Below are positions 23,169 to 33,990 of a stretch of DNA of 64,000 nt, piece after piece. Both the position numbers and the translations under genes were made by a program. Every line of letters starts with the position of its first letter. Position 1 is the stretch's first letter. The stretch is from Isoetes taiwanensis (lineage: Eukaryota; Streptophyta; Lycopodiopsida; Isoetales; Isoetaceae): the NCBI GenBank assembly GCA_021234155.1, contig JAJEKV010000030.1, positions 14,682,003-14,746,002 on the forward strand, read 5' to 3'. The notes below the pieces were generated by a model. It was given only the letters and a program-made list of their open reading frames with translations. It made no database searches and was not told the origin of the DNA.

Positions 23169-25600
23169 TTAAAGTTTTACTTGCACACATCGTAACCACA
23201 ACAACGAAACATAACGGAAGAGACCAAGCCTAGGGGTTGGCGAAGGGTACGATCGCGTAGAAGTGTACTCTCCCGCATGCCGGACGAGTTTATAGCGCGT
23301 GCCCAGCTTGGACAATGATCGCGGGTACTCCCATGTTGGGCTGATAATTAGAAGGTTAAAGAGCCTTCGCATCGCATAAAAGAGTTGCCAAAGGTGGTGG
23401 ATTGCCCCTCGAAGGTTCGCGGCCTGGTCATATTCCAAGAGTCCCGTGCGACACAGGGGTCATCTTCGATCCTCGAAAAGCTCGATCCCCCCGAGGATGT
23501 TAACTATCTCTAGCCCTTTGTCGGTGGTAGAGTTCCCTCGGCCCGGCGTGGTTCGGGTTTCATAGCCTTCCTCCCACTCGATATTCACCATATCTTCCGG
23601 CCATAGTCCCGGTTCGGCGTCTGGATCGTCCCCTCCTAACCATATATCCTGACTCTCTCCTCATACTCCCAAATGGTTTCCTGCAACATAGTTGGAATGA
23701 ATAGAGAACATTTTGTAATTCCATTATATTCTAAAGTTTTAAGGCTCTTGAAGAGGATATTATAAAAAAAACACACAATTCAATAATACTCCTCAAGAAA
23801 ACTTTGTATTTAATAAGTAAATAAGGTACACCATTTGTCAATATGGTCCATTCACTTGCCAATCGAAAATCCCAGAACACCATACGTATATATATAACAA
23901 AAATTAGCAAAACATATATATATATATACATTTTTCATAGCAAAATTAGTCTAGGAACTAGGCCCTGCCTCTTGATCCTTAGCCCTAGGAGGTGGTGGAG
24001 GGCAAAAGTATGCTGGTGGGTATCAAAAAAACGCGGCCCCAGCACTTAGATCAGCACCCTGGATGTACTATTCTATCATAGTATTCCACTTGTTATTAGT
24101 TGGAGTTGTTACATATTTCTATTGATTACCTAATTACCATGTGCTAGTACCAGTAACACCTTAAACAAGCTGCCATATGGGGTGCTATATGAGTGCCGCC
24201 GCCAAGATGTGTCCTAGACGCTGCTTTGATACCCACCGAGCATACTTTTTGCCCCGGAGGGCGTCGGTGTCGCGGCGAGTAACCCTGTGGTCTACCGTGG
24301 CGTATAACAGATGCAACCTCCGGTGGATAGGCAACGGCCAATGGGCCGCCGTGAGGAGCTTCATGCCCATCCAAAGCAATGTCCCCACCCAAGGCCGTCG
24401 GCGGGGCAAGATCCCGTCAGACGAAAGTACATACGTGAACGCATGCGATAGGGAAGCTTGCCCGACCGCTGTAGAGAGTGCACCTGGAGGGCCCCACCAT
24501 GAAGCTTCAAAATCCGCCCTAGATCTCGGCTATGAAGAGGACTTGTCCGCATTTGAAGGCCGACAAGAAGAAATCGGGTAAGGTGGTTACCCAAGACTTT
24601 CCCTTGGGGGTCTCGAGGTCGCCACTTCTTTATCCAAGTCCATGGGGACTTCTTCCCTTTTGAGCTCTGTTGCTCCTCCTTCTTTGGCGCAGGGTTATGA
24701 TATAAATCTTCACCCTCATCATCCAGCCCGGAGGAACCTCAACCATATTGATGTTTGGGACGTGAGGTCCCATAGCCGCGGAAGGCATCTCGGTGCGTGC
24801 TGGGCGGCTGGGTTCCCGCATCACGAAGTCGCCAAGACGTAGTAGAGTCTCCGCCGCTCTAGGGTCTCCCGACGGAACCCGGCGAGCTGGTGCACCTGGA
24901 GGAAGCTCGGTAGAAGTGAAGTCGATGAAATCATCCATACAATACCCTGGCTCAGGAGTACATGGTCTTTGCGCTTGCGCCGAAATCCGCCACCACGCGG
25001 ATACGCCCGATAATATCATCCAAGAGAAGGTATTCCCTCCCCGTGATAAATAACTCGAAGGCCGTTTAACCCCTCGACAAGCCTATAGATTGTCACTTGC
25101 GCGTTGGTAGCTCCTATTAGTTCCTTCCAAATGGCAAAGTCAGCCCATTCCTATATGCTCATCATTCCCCTCCTGAGGATTCTCCCGTAGCTTGCCCTTC
25201 TCGTAAGAAGGTTTCATCCTCAACGATTGGTCCATGAGGATGGCTAGAGCGAAAAGTAGCTTCCGGATACCGGCCGCCTCGATGCCGACCACGGTGGGTG
25301 TTTACCCCATCGGAAGTTCCCCGCCGGGACGCCATAAGCATGTGTGTCCCCTGCCACATCGCGACTATCTCCCCGCCCAAATACAAATGAGGATCCCCGT
25401 AGGAATACAATGTAGGAAGCATGTCCTCCATGTAAAAATCAAGGAATCAAGGCTGTGAGTCCGGATGCCACGACAGCTTGGTGGAGGAGGTCTATGCTGG
25501 CATAGCAAAGGTCGCAGAGGTCGAAGGGAACCTGGATCCCATTTCTCTCCATCATGGTACCGTGTGCAGAAGGGTGGCGGGCGTCCATGGCTAGAAGGGG
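23169..25600 (-). pseudogene. Possible extra ORF region between leader and gag of the chromovirus
   Basis: Several minus-strand frames look coding-like in composition but match nothing I know: 25,465-25,590 (starts MDARHPSAHGTMMERNG), 25,162-25,431, 24,630-25,019 (contains DDFIDFTSTELPPGAPARR), 24,144-24,409 and 23,169-23,640 (contains VNIEWEEGYETR). They are in different frames, so one long reading frame, if it existed, is broken many times. Positions 23,690-24,000 are AT-rich. Some plant Gypsy lineages (Tat/Ogre) carry an extra ORF upstream of gag, but those lack chromodomains. Insertion of another element is the alternative. Confidence 0.35.
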
Positions 25601-27683
25601 GGGAGGGAGGAAAAGAAGCGCTTAAAATAACCTTTACGGCCCCTTTTAAACCCTTTTATTAAAGTTTCGACGATTTTATTTTAAATTTAACATATAAAAA
25701 ACATTAAACTTTTTAATTCAAAATAAAAAGCCTCTTTTTATTAATTACCACAAAAAATATGTACAAATGCGGATCCCCGCAAGTAGGTTAAGGTTGCTCC
25801 CCGCATCCTACGGGCCAGGGCTAAATCCTTAGGCATTATGGTGACCCCTCTTTGCGTGGATAGCGCAAAGGTTGGCGTCACCAAAAGTGCCACCAAGTAG
25901 GCTTCTTGAGCCTCTTTGAGCCAAAAATTGCAAAGGTGCCAAAACGGAGATCGGCCTTAAATTGCCGTAGGCGATCTCCGCACCAGCCTCTCGGTGAGGT
26001 AGCTTCCTCGACGGAAGGTCCGGACTTAAATTTGCGATCTCCTCGCACGCCACGATGCCGGGTCGGAACCGATGAGGTTCGCTGTGCCTCTGACCCCGAC
26101 GATGTTGGCACCGCCTTTAGCCCCAACCAACCGGGGAGTTGTCCACTATTCCGCCCCGGGCGAGTGCTTCTTCCCAAAGCCCCATACCCTTCCTTATCCT
26201 TGTATTGACCGCCGTCCTTATGGCGGCGACTCCCTTCCGAGCTTAACGGTCGGATCGCCGGTTTTGGGTTTGGGGCACTCGAATGCACCTCCCCACTGTC
26301 CCCGGCCCGGTTTGTCGGTCCGCTCATCTTTGCCCAACTTCTCGGAAGCTCTTCTTAGGTCTCATAGATCTTCGAGCAAAAGTCGGGGGCTGCACCGGCA
26401 TTAAGTTTCCGCGGAAATGCGGATTGGCCCCTTGAACCCATATCTATCCGAATAGTTGTCGATATGGTCTAAGCCGATAATAGGATTTCTCCCCATACAA
26501 AGCCGTTGGAACCCTCATGCCAGCGGTATGGGGAACCTCAATGGTTTCCTGTTATCAATGAATGACAAAAGCCGCCCCGAGGTACCGCATTCCACCGGCC
26601 GCTGCGGTCACCGCCCTCCCCGGGTCGCCCCTCCCCGCAAAACCCCCTATACACGGCCGGCCTCGGCCCCGACATCTTCCTCCGTATGGCCTTCCTGTCG
26701 AGGATAAAATTTGATGAGCATCATCACCATATCAGGTTGCTCAACAAGGGTATATGGGAGCTGGCGAGGTTCAAATGGATGAGGAATGGCTCGAGAAGTG
26801 ATAGATAGGATATGGAATCCTATCGCTGTTCTCAACCTCGTTGACCAGCTCATCCAACAAGATGTCGATGAGGGCTGGGTCAAGAGGCCATGTGCTTAGC
26901 AATCATGGCGAGGATCTCCACGATGCTCATGGTGGATGATCCTGAGCCGCCTGGTAATGGCCATAGCGGGTAAAAAGGCCGGGCTGGCTAAGGGGATGGC
27001 AAAGGGGGCTTAAGATGCACAAGGCACAAGGGCCCCAGATCAAGGTCCGGTCTGCATGGCGGTTGAGGGCGGCTCAGCGGGTTGGAGGCACGAAGCAAAA
27101 CAAATGACGTGAAATGGTTTGCTAAACGGCCAATTAACTTTTAAAATTTCAAAAAAAATTTTATTAACTTCAAAATTTTTATTAAAAAATTATACTGGCG
27201 AAATACGCTTACACATACGGTCCGGGCGCCGATGGCATTATACTGGCTTCGCCGACCGGGGCCGCCGAATGCAAGCGGCGCCCGAAGTTGACCGGCCCGC
27301 TGACTCAGTCCGACAGCTCCGGGCCGACAAAGATTTCTCACCGCCGATCTTTTGATCGGCAGAGCGACAAAAAGGCAAGCGGCGCCTGCTTTTGGCCCCT
27401 GCCCCCTTGACCATTTTTTCGCCTAAGTTGATCGCTCTAGGGTAATTGAGTGCCTTGGGTCCAATCGGAACCATCATCTTCGCCATTTGAGCTACCCATC
27501 GCACCTGCCCAGGCCTCCAATCTTGGCCCCTCCACTTCAAAGCTACAATTTCTTAACTTAACCTAACACCAAGCCAAACAACAAAGAGAACTAACGACAC
27601 ATTGACTTAGCCTCCTCCTAACTTCACCGCGGCTACGAGTTAGTGTTTGGCCCGGTGCTATGATTTCGAGCAACCAAAATCAC
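25601..27683 (-). other. 5' leader of the chromovirus, no clear gene
   Basis: Two AT-rich stretches (25,660-25,760 and 27,120-27,200) flank GC-rich sequence with overlapping frames on both strands, such as 25,878-26,327 minus with 149 codons. None shows a recognised domain. A methionine-initiated frame at 27,238-27,540 (minus) is the first after the primer-binding site, but it is not demonstrably gag. Confidence 0.4.
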
Positions 27684-27697
27684 GGCTCTGACTACCA
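27684..27697 (-). other. Primer-binding site of the chromovirus
   Basis: On the minus strand it reads TGGTAGTCAGAGCC, two bases after the CA end of the 5' LTR. This is the initiator-Met PBS TGGTATCAGAGCC with one inserted G. Confidence 0.85.
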
Positions 27698-27699
27698 CT

Positions 27700-29259
27700 T
27701 GTGGCGCTCTGTAATATATAATGACCCTGACGACGTACATATACGGGGACTTTCCCTCCCATGGCAATCATCTCACCATGAGCAGGGCCCTCCGGCTCAT
27801 TTCGGGCCATCTATGAAATGAGGCCCGAAAAGGACACGGGGTCATTCGCCCACGCCCGAGTGGGTCTCCTACGTCGCGAGCTTATGAATACAAGGGTTAG
27901 CACACAGATGAATATACATAAATAACCACCACGAAGGGTGGCGCATCCATCTAATATACCAACGGCGAGAATATGCATCTAATCCCACGAAAACACCCGG
28001 AACCGGTTTCTACCCGGTGACTCCCGTGAGGACCGACCGCGGCTGGGCCTCAAGAGATCAGCGCCCGAAGTCTTGGCATGGCGCTGGCGGCATAGAACAT
28101 TGGCTAGGGTTGTCCACTCCATCCCCTCCCGTGCACACTTTGCGGATGGGTCAATTAGATGCTATGGCTTTGCTATAGCCTTCCCGAGACGCAAACTCGG
28201 GGCATCACCCTCTCGAGCCTACTCCGTGTTCATGACGCCGTCCGATGAGGCAGTGGGGAGGCCCCTTCCGTAATCACAAGTGGTTCCATGGGTGAGCTAG
28301 AGAATAAGTGCCGCATCAGCTTACCCCGCATCCGTGCACCGCACTTACTCACCCTAAATCTACTCAAAGTGCATGGTGCGCCATACGGATCACACCTCTA
28401 CACCCGGGGAGTGTCGGACCCATACCGGCCCCTCACGACCCGGCTATCGCCTAGCCCATGTAGGAGTCTCAGAGCCTTGTATGCTCATGCAAGACCCCAC
28501 CCCTCATGTCACCACGTGTTCCTTTGTCCGGTGCTAAGCCGGACCATAACATCTAGGACCCGGTGGGTTCTTGTGCACAGCCGCATTTAATGGGACTCCT
28601 ACATGGCCATCTAGGAGCATACTACAATACACCTGCCTGAGGCCTCTACCCCCGTAATCCCCGTTTGAGTCGATTAAACAAAGAACTAACAATCCATCCT
28701 TTCGTAGTAAGAACCCGAATTGAATATAAAGAGAACTTGCTTGTACAATCAAGGGTTAGTTTCTATGATTGATTCACAAAGAGAACGAGAGAGACGGACA
28801 CAACCAAGTGTTATCTAGAATTCACATAGCCACCTACCTGAATTCGGGCCGGACTCGTTTCCATGGGGCCTCCATCTTCCGGGAGTTGAGAATTCAAATT
28901 GTTACTTCACAGGGGGGCGGCCCATTATGGTGATCTTCCAAGTGTATGATGGCTCCGCTCACCGCCTTCCTTGGTCGATCTTCGTGAGTCAATCCCGGGG
29001 ATAGGGGTCAAGTTGGCATCCAAACTTGGCAATCCCCATGTCTTAATCGATTGGGCGGTGGCTTCCCAAATGGTAATTAGTCTAATTTCCTAGGTTATAG
29101 GTTATTATTATTAATGTGTTAAATTAGCATAGCTAATTTAATCCTTTTTAAGGTAACTCCCTAGGTTGCAATTAAATTCCCATTGCAAATACATGACGTA
29201 GATCGTATTTCCCATTACAAATACATGACGTAGACCGTATAACTACATGGAACGTCACA
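27700..29259 (-). repeat. 5' LTR of the chromovirus
   Basis: 1,560 bases, in element orientation starting TGTGACGTTCCATG and ending AGAGCGCCACA. It pairs with 16,052-17,647. Near the element-proximal start both LTRs carry a repeated CATGTATTTG(T/C)AATGGGAA motif (plus 29,180-29,240 and 17,570-17,625). Confidence 0.93.
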
Positions 29260-29264
29260 GTTTC
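29260..29264. repeat. Target-site duplication, right copy
   Basis: GTTTC directly after the right LTR, identical to 16,047-16,051. Confidence 0.9.
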
Positions 29265-31075
29265 AAACATTGGAGAACAAGGCTTTAAGCTGATCAGAGT
29301 TGATTGACCACTTTGTCATTGCTTTACAATCTGCATCATCAGCAGAAAGTGCATTATACACAGTTTTCACTTTATATCCCACCTTGCCATCAATAGTCCA
29401 ATCTCCATTCCCTAAATTTGGAAATAGATTACACAAGAAATTCTTAATATGGAAGAAGATTTTTTTATCTGAGGAGGTTCCCTTAATGAGCTCTTTTAGC
29501 TTAGTCCATGAGGTAACCCTGTCCCTTAAGAAAATATCTTTAATGTAAATGAAACCTGCATAAGACCTTTTTTTTTCAAATCTTTGGGTGTCGATAGCAA
29601 GCATAGTGGAATTATGATCTGCAAGAATTGGATTCCAAAAAATAGGCATATCACTATGAAGTTTGTCTCTTGGGATAAAGACATAGTTTGGAGAGATAGA
29701 ATTCCAAGCTTTAATTAAATTGTACATCAGAGGAGAGATATTAGTGGCATGCTTAATGTGAATAAAGGCAGAGTGAGGAAACAGATGCTGAATGGAGGGA
29801 TGACCATAAAGATGGCTTCATTGAATCCAGAATCTGATGAACTTGGAGGCAGGAGACTGATTGCCATGAATAGCTTTCCAACTGAACTTGACTGCTAAGG
29901 ATTGAGCTTGAAGAAATAAATTCTTGCAGCCAAGCCCTCCTAATTTCGTAGATTTACAAATAGAGCCCCAGTTTACAAGGTGTTTACCATTTCAGATGAA
30001 GCCTCTAATGATTTTCTCCAGGTCAAGATAGATAAGTTTGGGAGCAACCAGAGCAGTGGAGAAATAAACATGAGAGCTCGCTAAGACAGAATTTGCAATT
30101 ATAGTTCTACCAGCAAGGGAAAGAGTAGTCCTATAATTATTCAGCTTCTTTTTTATTGTGGAAATAATAGGATCCCATAAACCTTTGATACTGTGATTCA
30201 GAGATAGAGGCATACCCAACAATTTAGTAGCTTGCAAAGGGGAGAGAACTTTAATACCAACCAGACTTTGATGAGTAGTATCTCCCATAATCAAACTTTT
30301 GTCAATGTTGAGTTAGATACCAGAAACAGCTGAGAATTGCTTAATAATTTTCAGAAAGAACTCGATATTTAAAGTATCAACATCAAGAAAGGAAAAGGAG
30401 TCATCAGCATATTGAAGAATTCTAAGAGATTCATTGGACTCAGGAAGCTGAAGACCTTTAATAAGACCAAGATTCTGATAATGAGAAATAGCTTTAGTAA
30501 GCAACTCAGCTGCAACTAGAAAAAGATAAGGAGCAAGAGGGCAACCTTGCCTAACACCACATGAAAGAGGAAAGAAGTCAGATGGAGAACCATTGATAAG
30601 GACATCAAAATTGAATTGAATCTAGAATTTAGACAAAAAATGAGATTTCTTAGCTTGGGAAGAAAGCCAAGCTTGGACATTGCAAAATCAAGAAAATCCC
30701 ATCTTACTGAATCAAAAAGCTCGTTTAAAATCCAGTTTAAGAAGAACATAATTTTGTTTAGAGATCCTGTTCCAATGTAGACCCTCCATAGCAGCCACAT
30801 AATTATCCAGAATATATCTCTTGGAAAGAAAAGTAGATTGATTAAGGCTGATATTTTTCTGGAAATAATTCTTAATTCTGGAAGCAATGATTTTGGTGCA
30901 GAGCTTATAAGTAATGTTAGTTAGAGAGATAGGTCTCCAATCTTGAAGCTTGGTAGGATGATCAATCTTGGGAATCAAGGAGATTGAAGCCACTAGAGAT
31001 GGAAGGATGCAGATGCTCAGCATTCCAGAAGGCATGCACAAGAGAAGTAAGATCATTTTTTAGAATATACCAGAA
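29260..31075 (-). pseudogene. LINE E, 5' part: reverse transcriptase, frameshifted
   Basis: From the N-terminal side: ASISLIPKIDHPTKLQDWRP then ISLTNITYKL (about 30,880-30,990); LNQSTFLSKRYILDN; LLKLDFKRAFDS-like palm motif A (about 30,715-30,740); a QGCPLAP-like box near 30,530-30,560; RILQYADDSFSFLDVD (catalytic YADD, about 30,380-30,430); the post-RT block LLGMPLSLNHSIKG and LAGRTIIANSVLASS (29,992-30,294); and the start of the zinc region (29,263-29,727, WTIDGKVGYKVKTVYNAL). It resumes at 16,051 across the Gypsy insertion. The endonuclease and ORF1 are absent, so the copy was already 5'-truncated near 31,075. Several frame changes make it inactive. Confidence 0.88.
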
Positions 31076-31129
31076 CTTAACATAGAATCAAGTAATATCC
31101 CTTGGTGTAGTACTATATCTTATGTATGA

Positions 31130-31580
31130 ATACACAACAACACAATTTTGTTGAAATACTAGATACAAAATTTGATGGCATTCTGTTATAAGTCTTAGAA
31201 AAATGTTGTAGCAATCTGGTTGTACTATTGTTTAAAAATTGTTGCAACAACCCACTTAAATTAGACGTATGCTCCTCACAATTCAGTTGGAATATTAGAC
31301 AAAATTTCGGATACCATTTTGTTACAAGTTATAAGAAGAGGTTGTTACCTCTTAGTTATAATATTGTTTAAAGGTGGTTGTAATAACCCATTTAAATTGC
31401 GATAAAAAGTTGACAAAAGGATGTCATTGCCTTGGACGACATATTTGACACTATGCACTAGACACAAATTTGACACAACACAAGCACTTTGTGTCAAGAT
31501 AGTAGCAGTCGACACAAAATTGTCACTACACCTATAGCTTGTCACAGGGGTTGACACTATACCCCCATCCTCTTATAGTG
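31130..31580 (-). mobile_element. CACTA (En/Spm-type) terminal fragment
   Basis: On the minus strand the sequence begins at 31,580 with CACTATAAGAGGATGGGGG and continues into an array of short TGTGTC/TTGACAC motifs (31,430-31,560). That is the structure of a CACTA terminal inverted repeat plus subterminal repeats. Left of it a segment of about 110 bases (31,155-31,263) is duplicated at 31,290-31,404 with divergence. No opposite CACTA end and no transposase are visible, so this is one end only. Confidence 0.65.
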
Positions 31581-31639
31581 ACGATTGATGTCAAACTGTA
31601 CAAATATACATCATGAAATATATATAAACATATTAGGTG

Positions 31640-31990
31640 TGTCTTTGAGAACATAGCTGTTCCTGCTATCCAGGACCTCCTGAGAATATGATTATAGCAT
31701 CCATAAGGAAGCAGTGCTCAATATTATATGTAGACTGGTCAGGCCTGACCAACTCAACATAGTGTGTTCGGATTTGATCAGACACTGGACAACTCTGAAG
31801 GGTATGACATTCATCTTCAATGGCTCTCATTGGCATCATTGACAAAGCATGTCCTGGCGTGGCTTCCCTGCCCATCTCAATTTGAAGATGGTGTGCATCT
31901 GCGCCATGTGAGTTATGCCATCAAGGTCTATGGAAGGAAGCTCTGGAAGTTTTGAGTCTGGTAGCCCCAATACTTTAGTAATTACAGGCT
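31640..31990 (-). pseudogene. LINE C-type C-terminal fragment
   Basis: A 69-codon minus-strand frame (31,666-31,875) reads AIEDECHTLQSCPVSDQIRT then HYVELV. This matches the (V/I)EDExHxLxxCP(x)YxxIR segment near the C-terminus of the LINE clade seen at 6,063-7,345. The upstream part, HHLQIEMGR, is in the same frame. Nothing else of the element remains. Confidence 0.6.
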
Positions 31991-32316
31991 CTACAATGAA
32001 AAATATATTGCTTTCTTATGCAGCATGCACCAAGAAAAAGGCTTGTCTTTGGTTTTCATAAGGATAGATAATTCTTGCCTATTTTAGAAATGCTCCACAA
32101 CCATGAGTTACACATCCCCCCTTGTTTCTCGTCTTAAATTCCAATTTGATTGAAAATTTGTGTTTATATAAAGTACTGCATTGTGTATAAAGTTGCGACA
32201 TTGCTTTAAACAATGCCGCTAGACATCTTAGACCAAAAAATTACTTGAAAGAAAGATATAGTGAGACGTCCAAAAATGTTGGCCTACTGGTGGTTTACAA
32301 AGATATGAAAATAGAG
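31991..32316. other. No feature recognised
   Basis: AT-rich sequence with no gene or element end detected. Confidence 0.4.
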
Positions 32317-32482
32317 TGGAGTATGTGTAATAGGCACATATGAAGAATGACTCAGTGGAAGAGTACTGAAAGCCCATCAAAGGAATAGTAGCACAATGAT
32401 AGAGTGCTTGACTTGCAAGCAAGAGGTCCTAGGTTCGATCCCCAGCCTGTCCACCCAATCATAGAATGCCTATTTCTCAACA
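32317..32482 (+). repeat. TRIM left LTR
   Basis: 166 bases, ending CA at 32,482. It retains a canonical B box, GGTTCGATCC at 32,432-32,441, but its A box has decayed to TAGCACAATGA. Confidence 0.8.
32382..32453 (+). other. tRNA-like sequence in the left TRIM LTR
   Basis: 72 bases with D arm, a 7-base anticodon loop CTTGCAA (32,412-32,418, anticodon TGC, which would read Ala), T arm with TTCGATC, and a CCTGTCCA 3' end. The acceptor and anticodon stems contain mismatches, so I do not call it a working tRNA gene. Confidence 0.7.
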
Positions 32483-32485
32483 CGA

Positions 32486-32496
32486 TATCAGAGCCA
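32486..32496 (+). other. Primer-binding site of the TRIM
   Basis: TATCAGAGCCA, complementary to the 3' region of initiator tRNA-Met. It lies three bases inside the left LTR; the two expected leading bases are changed. Confidence 0.65.
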
Positions 32497-32719
32497 TGAT
32501 CCCTAGTTAAGGGTGCTTAACCGCTCCGGGATAATCCTCAATGGTATGGGGTGAGAAAGTAGAGGGTGCTTAACCGCTCCGGGATAATCCCCAATGGTAT
32601 GGGGTGAGAATGAGCAAACCTTGGCCAGTGGAAGCCCAACTCTCGCAGTGGTGGAGTTGCCCGAGGAGGGGAGCATATGTGGATTGCGGTGAAGGCTGGA
32701 ATGGATTGGTGTGCCCATT

Positions 32720-32728
32720 AAGGGGGAA
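32720..32728 (+). other. Polypurine tract of the TRIM
   Basis: AAGGGGGAA, three bases before the right LTR starts at 32,732. Confidence 0.65.
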
Positions 32729-32731
32729 CGT

Positions 32732-32897
32732 TGGAGTATGTGTAATGGGCACACATGAAGAATGACTCAGTCGAAGAGTACCAAAAGCCCATTAAAGGGT
32801 CAGTAGCTCAGTGGTAGAGTACTTAGCTTGCAAGCAAGAGATCTTGGGTTTGATCCCTAGCCTGTCCATCCAATGATAGAATGCCTATTTCTCAACA
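32732..32897 (+). repeat. TRIM right LTR
   Basis: 166 bases, same ends as the left copy and roughly 88% identical by eye. It retains a canonical A box, TAGCTCAGTGG at 32,804-32,814; its B box is GGTTTGATCC. Confidence 0.8.
32797..32868 (+). other. tRNA-like sequence in the right TRIM LTR
   Basis: 72 bases at the same offset as in the left LTR, with D arm GCTCAGTGGTAGAG, anticodon loop CTTGCAA and T loop TTTGATC. Two mismatches in the acceptor stem and two in the anticodon stem argue against an active tRNA. Confidence 0.7.
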
Positions 32898-33663
32898 TAT
32901 CTAAAACCCTTTTTCGGGAAAAGAAGAGAAAGAACAAACTCCAGTTCAAAACAAAGTCTTTTCAATCCTAAACGCATCCAATTTGAGTGAGAAACAACGA
33001 AATCAATGAAGCTCTTTCTTACATAAAGCACATCTCGATAGAGTCAACCGATCAAACAATATTCACGAGGACAAAAACTCTAATTTGGCTACACTCAACC
33101 ACCAGGCAGATAAAAAATAAAAAAAGCTAAGCCAGCAAGAAGACAGAGGATTAGAATTGCAAGAAACATTGTACTTGCATTCTGGTGAATGTTTAGAAAG
33201 AAGAAGAAAGAAAGACACAGAGTACGTTCTCATGGAGCAGATCCGACTTCAACTGGAAGTGGTCAGCTCCGGCGATTCCCATGAGTGGCCGGACTTGGAT
33301 AAGGGTAGTAAACTGGAGTTCTCAAGAATCCCTTTGGAATGCTTGAAGTTGCATGTAAAGGCATATGTGGAGTCGTTGCACTTGAGCACTTTGGCTCCGA
33401 CTTGAGCTTCAAAATTTGAAGTCGAGTCAGCCTCCATGGGAATGTAAATGTAGGCCAGGTGCGTCAGCCAATCACGCCGTGCCACGTGGCATCATTTCTT
33501 TTAAGGAATGGTAACAGATTTTTATGTCGTCGCTGTCCCCTATTTTTACTCAACATTCCTCCATTCTACGCAACATTCTTGGGTTTTACATGTGATTCCG
33601 GCGATTTCACACGACAATCTTGATTTTCTTATTGCCAGAATTGATCCTAACCTCCATTCATGT
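32898..33663. other. No gene recognised
   Basis: Frames of up to 82 codons (33,157-33,405) without a known motif. Motifs such as CATTCTACGCAACATTC start near 33,560 and recur towards the hairpins. Confidence 0.4.
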
Positions 33664-33727
33664 TGTTGATTCCAGGGAGGAAACAGGGGCCTCCGCGTCG
33701 GCCCGTGTTGACTCCCTGGAATCAACA
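33664..33727. repeat. Hairpin 1: 16-base perfect inverted repeat
   Basis: TGTTGATTCCAGGGAG (33,664-33,679) is exactly complementary to 33,712-33,727, around a 32-base GC-rich loop containing AAACAGGGGCCTCCGCG. The loop resembles the reverse complement of the loop in hairpin 2, so the two may belong to one MITE-like or foldback family. Confidence 0.85.
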
Positions 33728-33990
33728 AAGGAGCAACATTACTGGATACGTAAAAAAACAGATAGGCACAATTCAACCCTATCTGCACGCCGTGCCACTT
33801 GCCACTTTTATTTTACAGGAATGTTAACGGGTAGAACAAACACAGACTCAAATATTTTTACTGCGGCATTCTTTCGCGTTTACCTCACATTCTGCGGCAT
33901 TTACCTTCGATTCAGTGATTCTACCCGACATTCTCTGATTTTCCCAGCATTCTGGGCTGCTGAATTGCACCTCTCTGTCTTCCACGTTAC

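Larger units (their letters stand above)
16052..29259 (-). mobile_element. Complete Ty3/Gypsy chromovirus, 13.2 kb, nested in LINE E
   Basis: All landmarks of one insertion are present on the minus strand: 5' LTR (27,700-29,259), PBS (27,684-27,697), a long leader, gag with a zinc knuckle, protease, RT, RNase H, integrase, chromodomain, PPT (17,648-17,660) and 3' LTR (16,052-17,647). The domain order PR-RT-RH-INT is Gypsy, and the chromodomain after integrase places it among chromoviruses. The LTRs are alike along their length and the target duplication GTTTC is exact, so the insertion is fairly young. Yet every coding domain carries stops or shifts, many at C/G-rich sites. A 4.7-kb stretch between PBS and gag is unusually long. 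Confidence 0.93.
32317..32897 (+). mobile_element. TRIM-type mini retrotransposon with tRNA-like LTRs
   Basis: Two direct repeats of exactly 166 bases (32,317-32,482 and 32,732-32,897), each TGGAGTATGTG...CTCAACA, flank a 249-base internal segment. Just inside the left repeat is a PBS-like CGATATCAGAGCCA; just before the right repeat is AAGGGGGAA, a polypurine tract. This is the layout of a terminal-repeat retrotransposon in miniature: no coding, mobilised by proteins of other elements. Each LTR contains a 72-base tRNA-like sequence. No matching 5-base target duplication is seen (TAGAG against TATCT). The internal segment contains a 53-base direct duplication starting at 32,511 and 32,564. 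Confidence 0.8.

Noticed and set aside
32382-32868. Two functional tRNA-Ala(TGC) genes
   Set aside because: Mismatches in the acceptor and anticodon stems, location at the same offset inside paired 166-base repeats, and divergence between the copies fit decayed LTR parts better.
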